Both the position numbers and the translations under genes were made by a program. From assembly GCA_964627045.1 (NCBI GenBank), contig CAZVIK010000269.1, positions 1 through 5,068 of the forward strand: a stretch of 5,068 nt of DNA, read 5' to 3'. Below are positions 1 through 5,068 of the stretch, one piece after another (the stretch's first letter is position 1; each line of letters starts with the position of its first letter). Source of the stretch: CAZVIK01 sp964627045 (GTDB lineage: Bacteria > Acidobacteriota > Terriglobia > Bryobacterales > Bryobacteraceae). The notes beneath the pieces are model-generated. The model was not told where the DNA came from and made no database searches. It saw only the letters and a list, made by a program, of their open reading frames with translations.

Positions 1-398
1 AGGACGGCGCCTACATCGACGCCGGCGAGAACGACAACCTGATCGTGCAGAAGCTGGAGGCCAACCCCAACAGCCTGGGCATCTTCGGCTACAGCTTCCT
101 TGACCAGAACAGCGACAAGATCCAGGGCGCCACGGTGGACGGCGGCGAGCCGACCTTCGAGAACATCGCCAGCGGCAAGTACGCGGTGTCACGGCCGCTC
201 TTCATCTACGTGAAGAAGGCGCACGTGGGCGTGATCCCGGGGATCAGCGAGTATTTGGCCGAGTACACCAGCGACCGCGCCATGGGTGAGGACGGCTACC
301 TGGCCGACAAGGGGCTCATCCCGGCGCCCGAGGCCGAACGCGCCGCCACCGCGGCCGATGCCAAGGCCCTCAAGGTGCTGAGCGCGGACGCGCTGTAA
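1..398 (+). CDS. pstS: Phosphate ABC transporter substrate-binding protein PstS, C-terminal part (5' partial)
   Basis: The reading frame is open from the left edge (first full codon at 3) to TAA at 396-398, giving 131 visible residues; the N-terminus, signal peptide and first lobe lie outside. PstS is the periplasmic protein that captures inorganic phosphate and delivers it to the PstCA permease. Seen: an AGENDN segment near the edge, GIFGYSFL (visible residues 26-33), and SRPLFIYVKKAHVG (63-76), the hallmark C-terminal block of the PstS family in Pseudomonas- and Halomonas-like proteins. An Ala-rich tail ends the protein. The next gene on the same strand is pstB, 247 nt downstream, so a role in phosphate uptake fits. 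No terminator with a T-run follows the stop; a large palindrome lies at 468-495. A GTG at 45 could be read as a start but is internal to the family alignment. The family call is secure; pstS is the natural symbol. Confidence 0.9.
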   Translation, partial: DGAYIDAGENDNLIVQKLEANPNSLGIFGYSFLDQNSDKIQGATVDGGEPTFENIASGKYAVSRPLFIYVKKAHVGVIPGISEYLAEYTSDRAMGEDGYLADKGLIPAPEAERAATAADAKALKVLSADAL

Positions 399-467
399 GA
401 CGGGAAAAAATTCCACTCCTCCGGGACGCGGTCCGCGGTGGTGCGAGAACAGGGGCGCCATTCGTGC

Positions 468-495
468 GTAGGGGCGAAAAATTTTTCGCCCCTAC
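468..495. repeat. Perfect 28-bp palindrome (dispersed repeat A, copy 1)
   Basis: The left arm GTAGGGGCGAAAAA (468-481) is followed at once by its exact reverse complement (482-495), with no unpaired bases. A near-identical copy lies at 4700-4733, matching 31 of 34 positions over 462-495. The symmetry, intergenic position and recurrence fit a REP-like dispersed element. The Ts lie inside the stem rather than after it, so it is not a standard terminator, though a transcript could form a strong hairpin between pstS and pstB. Confidence 0.85.
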
Positions 496-496
496 A

Positions 497-513
497 GCCC
501 ACGGCGTGTGGGC
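497..513. repeat. Small inverted repeat next to the palindrome
   Basis: GCCCAC (497-502) and GTGGGC (508-513) are exact reverse complements around a 5-nt loop GGCGT. It starts one base after the 28-bp palindrome, so the two hairpins stand side by side as in composite REP/BIME elements. It is absent from the second copy of the palindrome near 4720. Confidence 0.55.
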
Positions 514-631
514 CAGGAACGTACGCTGCGCACCCAACGCGACCAGGGGGGGTAACTGCCCCGCCACATTGAACCCTCAGGAGATCGACCGCCGCACAAT
601 CGATGCCTCCATTCTTCGGCAGCATTCCGGC

Positions 632-637
632 GAGGAG
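632..637 (+). promoter_or_regulatory. Ribosome binding site of pstB
   Basis: GAGGAG at 632-637 is followed by 8 nt and then ATG at 646. It supports the long form of PstB over an internal ATG at 793 (Met50), which has no Shine-Dalgarno sequence in front although typical PstB proteins begin near that point. Confidence 0.75.
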
Positions 638-645
638 AACCAACC

Positions 646-1539
<894 letters not shown>

Positions 1540-1570
1540 TTCGCGCCCGCCCCATCCTCTCGCCATCCCG

Positions 1571-1604
1571 GGCGCCGCTGTTCAAGCCAGCGGCGCCTTT
1601 TTTT
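1571..1604 (+). terminator. Rho-independent terminator after pstB
   Basis: A perfect 10-bp stem GGCGCCGCTG (1571-1580) pairs with CAGCGGCGCC (1588-1597) across a 7-nt loop, followed directly by seven Ts (1598-1604). It starts 31 nt after the pstB stop and should end the pst transcript, separating it from the dehydrogenase gene. Confidence 0.95.
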
Positions 1605-1712
1605 GTCGTCTCCCCTACCCCGCGGCCGATGCAGCAGTGCGTACTGTCCGCACCCGCGCGGAAATCCCCGTCCCTGCCCGCCTTTTCCGTTGCCTCCGGC
1701 CGTGGATTGCGG

Positions 1713-1733
1713 CAGTGTGGCACCACTGTTTTT
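1713..1733. promoter_or_regulatory. Dyad with T-run in the leader of the dehydrogenase gene
   Basis: CAGTG (1713-1717) and CACTG (1724-1728) are inverted around TGGCAC, with five Ts at 1729-1733. It lies about 80 nt before the ATG at 1815. It could be an operator half-site pair or a weak attenuator-like hairpin. The 5-bp stem is short and function is unproven. No convincing -10/-35 pair is visible between 1605 and 1814. Confidence 0.3.
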
Positions 1734-1814
1734 CCTGACCACCTGCACCCCGCGCCCCTGCCGATCCCGGCCCCGGCGCGCATCCCCCAACCCATCGCCA
1801 CCCATCGAGCAACC

Positions 1815-3107
1815 ATGAGCCACCCCCTGCCAACCAACCTGGATGACCTCCGCCTGGCCGTGATCGGCCTGGGCTACGTGGGCCTGCCCCTGGCCGTCGC
1901 CTTCAGCGCACAGCGGCCGGTACTCGGATTCGACATCAGCGCCGCGCGCATCGCCGCGCTCAACGCCGGCCACGATGACACCCTGGAGGTGAGCGACGAG
2001 GAACTGCGCCGAGCCGACCGGCTGAGCTTCACCGCCGACCCGACCGAGCTGGCCGCGTGCACCGTGTTCATCGTCACCGTGCCCACGCCGATCGACCGCA
2101 ACAAGCGGCCCGACTTGGGCCCTATCCTTGCGGCCAGCGCCACCATCGGCCGGGTGCTCAAGCCCGGCGACATCGTCATCTACGAGTCCACGGTCTACCC
2201 GGGCGCCACCGAGGAGGACTGCGTGCCCGTGCTCGAACACCACTCGGGGCTGGTCTATAACCGCGATTTCTACGCCGGCTACAGCCCGGAGCGGATCAAC
2301 CCGGGCGACAAGGCCCACCGGGTGGCCACCATCAAAAAGGTCACCTCCGGCTCCACGCCCGAGGCGGCCGAGCTGATCGACCGGCTCTACGGGCAGATCA
2401 TCACCGCGGGGACGCACAAGGCGGAGAGCATCCGCGTGGCCGAGGCGGCCAAGGTGATCGAGAACACCCAGCGCGACCTGAACATCGCCCTGATCAACGA
2501 GCTGGCGCTCATCTTCAACCGCATGGGCATCGACACCGAGGCCGTGCTCGAGGCGGCCGGCACCAAGTGGAACTTCCTGCCCTTCCGGCCCGGCCTGGTG
2601 GGCGGCCACTGCATCGGCGTGGACCCCTACTACCTCACCTTCAAGGCCCAAGCCATCGGCTACTATCCGGAGATCATCCTCGCCGGCCGGCGGCTCAACG
2701 ACTCCATGGGCGCCTACACGGCCAGCCAGCTGGTCAAGGCCATGCTGCGGCGGCGCATCCAGGTGGACAACGCCCGGGTGCTGGTGCTCGGCCTGACCTT
2801 CAAGGAGAACTGCCCGGACCTGCGCAACACCCGGGTGGTGGACATTGTCCGCGAACTGGCTGAATACAACGTGCGGGTGGAGGTGTACGACCCCTGGGTG
2901 GATCCGGAGCAGGCGCGGCGGGAATACGGCCTCGACCTGGTGGCCGAGCCGCAGCCCGGATCGTATGACGGCATCCTCCTGGCCGTGGCCCACGACCAGT
3001 TCCGGGCGATGGGCACGGCCACGATCCGCAGCCTGGGCCGGCCGGAGCACGTGCTCTACGATCTGAAATACGTACTGCCGCGGGAGGATGTGGACCTGCG
3101 CCTGTGA
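1815..3107 (+). CDS. tviB: TviB/WbpO-type UDP-N-acetylhexosamine 6-dehydrogenase
   Basis: A 430-residue cytoplasmic NAD-dependent dehydrogenase of the UDP-glucose/GDP-mannose dehydrogenase superfamily, oxidising C6 of a UDP-N-acetylhexosamine to the uronic acid in two steps for capsule or O-antigen synthesis. Seen: N-terminal NAD-binding Rossmann motif GLGYVGLP (18-25), TVPTPID (88-94), YESTVYPG (123-130), GYSPERINPGDK (155-166), the central helix with Lys213 and AAKVIENTQRDLNIA (211-225), catalytic Cys266 in GGHCIGVDPYYL, and the C-terminal UDP-binding part with FKENCPDLRNTR (329-340). The wording of these blocks and the LYDLKYVLP end match what I recall of Salmonella TviB more than UDP-glucose dehydrogenase. 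Substrate (UDP-GlcNAc or UDP-GalNAc) is inferred from family only. The frame is open far upstream, but the pstB terminator lies there and family proteins start a few residues before the Rossmann motif, so ATG 1815 is chosen despite a weak GAG (1807-1809) as ribosome site. No epimerase or glycosyltransferase neighbour is visible. Confidence 0.92.
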   Translation: MSHPLPTNLDDLRLAVIGLGYVGLPLAVAFSAQRPVLGFDISAARIAALNAGHDDTLEVSDEELRRADRLSFTADPTELAACTVFIVTVPTPIDRNKRPDLGPILAASATIGRVLKPGDIVIYESTVYPGATEEDCVPVLEHHSGLVYNRDFYAGYSPERINPGDKAHRVATIKKVTSGSTPEAAELIDRLYGQIITAGTHKAESIRVAEAAKVIENTQRDLNIALINELALIFNRMGIDTEAVLEAAGTKWNFLPFRPGLVGGHCIGVDPYYLTFKAQAIGYYPEIILAGRRLNDSMGAYTASQLVKAMLRRRIQVDNARVLVLGLTFKENCPDLRNTRVVDIVRELAEYNVRVEVYDPWVDPEQARREYGLDLVAEPQPGSYDGILLAVAHDQFRAMGTATIRSLGRPEHVLYDLKYVLPREDVDLRL

Positions 3108-3128
3108 GCGCGGAGAGGCAGGGGACGA

Positions 3129-3149
3129 CGGCCGGCAGGACACCGGCCG
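3129..3149. terminator. GC-rich hairpin between convergent genes
   Basis: CGGCCGG (3129-3135) pairs with CCGGCCG (3143-3149) across a 7-nt loop, in the 51-nt gap between the two convergent stop codons. There is no T-run on either strand, so it is at most a weak or Rho-assisted bidirectional terminator. In DNA of this GC content such a stem can also arise by chance. Confidence 0.35.
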
Positions 3150-3158
3150 CCGGGCGGG

Positions 3159-3989
3159 TCAGATGAGGCGGACGCGGTTGAGCTGGTAGTCGTCGCGCTG
3201 CACGGTGCGGTGGTAGCGCACCGCCGGCATGCCGAAGAGCATGAAGGTGCCGCGCACGTGGTCCTCCGGAACGCCCAGGGCGGCGTAGAGGTCCTCGTCG
3301 ATCTGCGAGAAGGCCCACTTGATCATGGCGTTCCACAGGGTGCCGATGCCCTTGGCGGCGGCGAGCAGCTCGAAGCAGGTGAGCGCAATAGCCATGTCCG
3401 CGTCCGCGGTGGTGACCGTCTTGGGCACGCTCACGGTGAGCAGGTGCGGGGCGTCACGGAAGATGATGTCGCGGCCCTGGTCCCAGGCCGCGACCACGTG
3501 GCGGAAGTAGCCCAGTTCGCTGCCGAGCCGCCGTTCCTGCACGGCCCGGCGCAGCCCCTCGAGGGTGCGGCGGCGCAACTCGTCCATGGTGGCGCGGTCC
3601 TCGACCAGGGTGAACAGGCACTGGCGGGTGTTCTTGCCGGTGGGCGCATGGGCCACGGTGCGCAGCAGGTCGTCGATCTGGCCCGGGTCGAGCGGTCCGG
3701 GGCGAAAGCTCCGGACCGAGCGGCGGCCCCGGATGAGCGCCGCCACCTGGTTGGCTGCGGGCAGGCTTTCCGGCAGGGGCAGCGAGTCGGCCGGACTGAG
3801 CCCGAGGATGGACAGCGCGCCGGTGGGGCAGACCGCCAGGCAGTGCTGGCAGCGGATGCAGTGATGCGCCCGGGCCGGGTTGAGCGCCGGGTAGTCGGGC
3901 GCCAGTTCGATGATATGAAAGGGGCAATCGTCGACACAGGCCCCGCACTGGGTGCACAACTCCTGGTCGATGGTGAACTGCAGATCCAT
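3159..3989 (-). CDS. Ferredoxin-nitroreductase fusion protein (2x[4Fe-4S] + FMN nitroreductase)
   Basis: A 276-residue soluble oxidoreductase joining an N-terminal bacterial-type ferredoxin to a nitroreductase domain. Two cluster motifs are complete: Cys12-Cys15-Cys18-Cys22 (CTQCGACVDDCP) and Cys44-Cys47-Cys50-Cys54 (CIRCQHCLAVCP), each followed by Pro. The nitroreductase part begins near residue 82 with RRSVRSF (89-95), then APTGKNTR (115-122), where FMN-binding residues lie in this family, and AAKGIGTLW (211-219). The family is thought to pass electrons through the clusters to FMN and reduce an unknown organic substrate; nothing here identifies it. The start is set at 3989 because AAGGAG lies 5 nt upstream; a longer frame to 4076 adds 29 residues unlike the family start. 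It is transcribed convergently to the dehydrogenase and appears monocistronic. Domain call is secure; physiological role unknown. Confidence 0.92.
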   Translation of the reverse strand: MDLQFTIDQELCTQCGACVDDCPFHIIELAPDYPALNPARAHHCIRCQHCLAVCPTGALSILGLSPADSLPLPESLPAANQVAALIRGRRSVRSFRPGPLDPGQIDDLLRTVAHAPTGKNTRQCLFTLVEDRATMDELRRRTLEGLRRAVQERRLGSELGYFRHVVAAWDQGRDIIFRDAPHLLTVSVPKTVTTADADMAIALTCFELLAAAKGIGTLWNAMIKWAFSQIDEDLYAALGVPEDHVRGTFMLFGMPAVRYHRTVQRDDYQLNRVRLI

Positions 3990-3994
3990 GGGTT

Positions 3995-4000
3995 CTCCTT
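3995..4000 (-). promoter_or_regulatory. Ribosome binding site of the nitroreductase gene
   Basis: On the minus strand AAGGAG (complement of 3995-4000) is 5 nt before the ATG at 3989-3987. It fixes the start directly before the ferredoxin domain and argues against the in-frame start at 4076. Confidence 0.85.
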
Positions 4001-4114
4001 CAGTGACGAAACGGCCGGGCCTGCGGCAGGCTGAGGTCAAGGCCCGGGTCAGGTGGACAAGGATGCCTTCCGGCACAAGGGAGGTGCGGACACGAAGCAG
4101 GGCGGGAAGGGGTC

Positions 4115-4143
4115 ATTGTAAAGGCCTCCCCCCCATTTTTCCA
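4115..4143 (-). promoter_or_regulatory. Candidate sigma-70 promoter of the nitroreductase gene
   Basis: On the minus strand TGGAAA (4143-4138, 4 of 6 to TTGACA) is followed by a 17-nt spacer and TACAAT (4120-4115, 5 of 6 to TATAAT). Transcription would start near 4108 and leave a leader of roughly 120 nt. A second -10-like GATAAT (4153-4148) has a poorer partner. This is a motif-based prediction. Confidence 0.4.
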
Positions 4144-4506
4144 GGGAATTATCGGCTGTCGGCTTGACGCGACAGATCGGACCGGAACCGGCGCGATGGG
4201 GGTGGCCACCCTCCCCGACCGGCGTGCTTGTTTCGAGCGAAAAGGGAGTCAGCCGCCTTGGAAGCGAACCGGTTGAAAAACGGCGCCGAACCATCCGCAA
4301 GGGATTGTCCCGCAGGTACCACCATCCGCACCCTGCCCTGCCGGCCACCACCGGCCCACCAGAAACCGTCGCCAAACGGCAACAGCGGGGGCCCGACCCG
4401 CCGTTCTCGAAGCGTTGCGGCACAAGCCGAACCGCAGCCGGACAACCCATGCTGGAGAAATCGGGATGCAGATAGGCAGCAACCCCTGCAACACGGCTCC
4501 ACCTAC

Positions 4507-4528
4507 GGTAAGGTGCGCCGTGCGCCAG
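4507..4528 (+). repeat. Repeat B, copy 1 (inverted partner at 4625-4646)
   Basis: The stretch 4507-4525 starting GGTAAGGTGCGCCGTGCGC matches the reverse complement of 4628-4646 at 17 of 19 positions. The core can fold as a short hairpin if G-U pairs are allowed. GGTGCGCCGTRCGC-type cores resemble short dispersed repeats common in gammaproteobacterial intergenic DNA; that comparison is from memory. Confidence 0.6.
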
Positions 4529-4624
4529 GTAAAATCGTCCGACGCTGCACTTTTCCCCGATGTTCCCGGCAGGCACGAGCCAGGAATGGTGGTCGGCTTC
4601 GCATGCGACGGCGTAGAAAGACAT

Positions 4625-4646
4625 GGTGCGTACGGCGCACCCTACC
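4625..4646 (-). repeat. Repeat B, copy 2, inverted relative to copy 1
   Basis: GGTGCG (4625-4630) and CGCACC (4636-4641) form a perfect 6-bp stem around TACGG, followed by CTACC. The whole is the near-exact inverse of 4507-4528, so the two copies bound about 140 nt. An 8-bp palindrome GCACGTGC follows at 4647-4654. Confidence 0.65.
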
Positions 4647-4699
4647 GCACGTGCAATCCTTCCTGTTGATTTTTCATGCTTTCAAGCACGGCCCCGCGG

Positions 4700-4749
4700 T
4701 CGTGTGTAGGGGCGAAAAATCTTTCGCCCCTGCGTGCGATCAGGGGTGG
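4700..4749. repeat. Dispersed palindromic repeat A, copy 2
   Basis: AGGGGCGAAA (4708-4717) and TTTCGCCCCT (4722-4731) form a perfect 10-bp stem around AATC; with G-U pairs an RNA helix could extend to 4701/4738. Positions 4700-4733 match 462-495 at 31 of 34, and 4736-4749 match 539-552 at 12 of 14. Copy 1 carries 43 nt (496-538) where this copy has only GT. Confidence 0.8.
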
Positions 4750-4784
4750 TCCATATTCGATGGTCATTGTGGACACCCGGGCGG

Positions 4785-4871
4785 GGATTCCTTGATCGTT
4801 ACCACGCACCACCGTGAAACCGATCATTTTGTGGACCCTTCCCGCTAGGTTGCTGCACAGGCAAGGAATCC
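4785..4871. repeat. 87-nt element bounded by a 10-bp inverted repeat
   Basis: GGATTCCTTG (4785-4794) has its exact reverse complement CAAGGAATCC at 4862-4871. Nested inside are GATCG (4794-4798) with CGATC (4821-4825), and CACG (4803-4806) with CGTG (4813-4816). TTGTGGAC occurs twice directly, at 4767-4774 and 4829-4836. It may be a remnant of a mobile element end or a structured RNA; nothing decides between them, and no function is assigned. Confidence 0.45.
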
Positions 4872-4920
4872 GTGTAGTTCCGTGCACCGGCACGTCAACG
4901 CCACAGCACGGCGAGACGAC

Positions 4921-5068
4921 TTACTCGGTTGCGGTGTGGAAGAGGCGATACACAAGCCCCTGCACCTTGTCGAAGTGATGATCCATGGTGATCAGTTCCG
5001 CGCCGACTTCAACGGTTTGGGCCGCGATCCAGATGTCATTGGCTGGGATGGGGGTGCCCTGTTTCCTC
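4921..5068 (-). CDS. PIN-domain protein, VapC-like toxin, C-terminal part (partial)
   Basis: A minus-strand frame enters from the right edge and ends with TAA at 4923-4921, giving 48 visible residues; the start lies outside. The sequence PANDIWIAAQTVEVGAELIT, then MDHHFDKVQGL, carries the C-terminal half of a PIN domain: NDIWIA with acidic Asp11 (visible numbering) and TMDHHFDKV with Asp29 and Asp33, the metal-binding acidic region of VapC ribonucleases. VapC toxins cleave tRNA or rRNA and are held inactive by a VapB antitoxin usually encoded just upstream, which here would lie beyond the right edge. The PIN call is firm; toxin activity is inferred from the family and cannot be confirmed without the N-terminal half and the antitoxin. 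Confidence 0.85.
   Translation of the reverse strand, partial: RKQGTPIPANDIWIAAQTVEVGAELITMDHHFDKVQGLVYRLFHTATE

Larger units (their letters stand above)
399..645. other. pstS-pstB intergenic region with palindromic repeats
   Basis: This 247-nt spacer has no credible gene. It holds a perfect 28-bp palindrome (468-495), a second hairpin (497-513), a run of seven G (546-552) and the pstB ribosome binding site (632-637). I see no Pho box (direct repeats of CTGTCA type). A weak promoter candidate is TTGAAC (569-574) with CACAAT (595-600), but the 20-nt spacing is poor. pstB is therefore either transcribed from an unrecognised promoter here or by read-through from pstS. Confidence 0.6.
4144..4920. 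other. Gene-free, repeat-bearing spacer
   Basis: About 780 nt between the nitroreductase promoter and the toxin stop codon contain no frame I can recognise as a protein. Open frames on both strands exist, as expected in GC-rich DNA, but their translations are Arg/Pro/Gly-rich, lack known motifs, and run straight through the palindromic repeats. The part 4144-4500 shows only small GC palindromes (for example GCCGG 4340-4344 with CCGGC 4351-4355). The part 4500-4900 holds two repeat families and a structured inverted repeat, listed separately. No tRNA or other RNA gene is recognisable. Confidence 0.6.

Noticed and set aside
468..495. The palindrome as a standard terminator of pstS
   Set aside because: The T-run lies inside the stem and no Ts follow the right arm; the second copy also lies in a place unrelated to a gene end.
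399..645. Pho box upstream of pstB
   Set aside because: No pair of CTGTCA-like direct repeats at 11-nt spacing is visible.
1718..1733. Sigma-54 promoter suggested by TGGCAC upstream of the dehydrogenase gene
   Set aside because: The -24-like TGGCAC is there, but at the -12 position the nearly invariant GC is replaced by TT (TTTTT instead of TTGCW).
3210..4034. Long plus-strand open frame opposite the nitroreductase gene
   Set aside because: It is the antisense shadow of a gene with complete ferredoxin and nitroreductase motifs; its translation is low-complexity Gly/Ala/Val/Arg.
4164..4192. Plus-strand promoter from TTGACG at 4164-4169
   Set aside because: No -10-like hexamer occurs 16-18 nt downstream and no plus-strand gene follows.
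4049..4624. Minus-strand 191-codon open frame in the right spacer
   Set aside because: It reads through repeat B and the nitroreductase promoter region, overlaps the upstream leader and shows no recognisable motif.
4228..4848. Plus-strand 206-codon open frame in the right spacer
   Set aside because: It runs through both repeat families, has an Arg/Pro-rich composition without domains and no ribosome site that I can see; it is a GC-driven open frame.

Overview
The window is about 5 kb of GC-rich DNA. Its gene set suggests a gammaproteobacterium, perhaps an environmental Ectothiorhodospiraceae/Chromatiales-like organism. The evidence is a Pst phosphate transporter of the gammaproteobacterial type, a TviB-type nucleotide-sugar dehydrogenase, and short dispersed palindromic repeats in the intergenic DNA. 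The taxonomic guess rests on remembered resemblance, not on a search.

Left part (1-1604): the C-terminal end of a phosphate-binding protein PstS, then a 247-nt gap holding a perfect 28-bp palindrome and an adjacent hairpin, then a complete pstB (phosphate ABC transporter ATPase) closed by a textbook Rho-independent terminator. The permease genes pstC and pstA, normally between pstS and pstB, are not there, and phoU does not follow pstB.

Middle (1605-3158): a stand-alone TviB/WbpO-type UDP-N-acetylhexosamine 6-dehydrogenase, which makes a uronic acid nucleotide sugar for surface polysaccharide. It has its own 210-nt leader. It converges with the next gene across 51 nt containing a GC hairpin.

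Right part (3159-5068, genes on the minus strand): a two-[4Fe-4S] ferredoxin-nitroreductase fusion with a clear ribosome binding site and a plausible sigma-70 promoter, then about 800 nt without a credible gene, then the C-terminal end of a VapC-like PIN-domain toxin running off the right edge. The gene-free stretch carries a second copy of the palindromic repeat, an inverted pair of a different GC-rich repeat bounding about 140 nt, and an 87-nt structure bounded by a 10-bp inverted repeat.

The genes do not form one pathway. The window reads as the end of a phosphate-uptake locus, two independent single genes and the edge of a toxin-antitoxin module, separated by repeat-bearing spacers. I did not find a clear new multi-gene system. 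The most interesting material is the repeat architecture shared by the two intergenic regions and the pstS-pstB arrangement lacking the permease genes.
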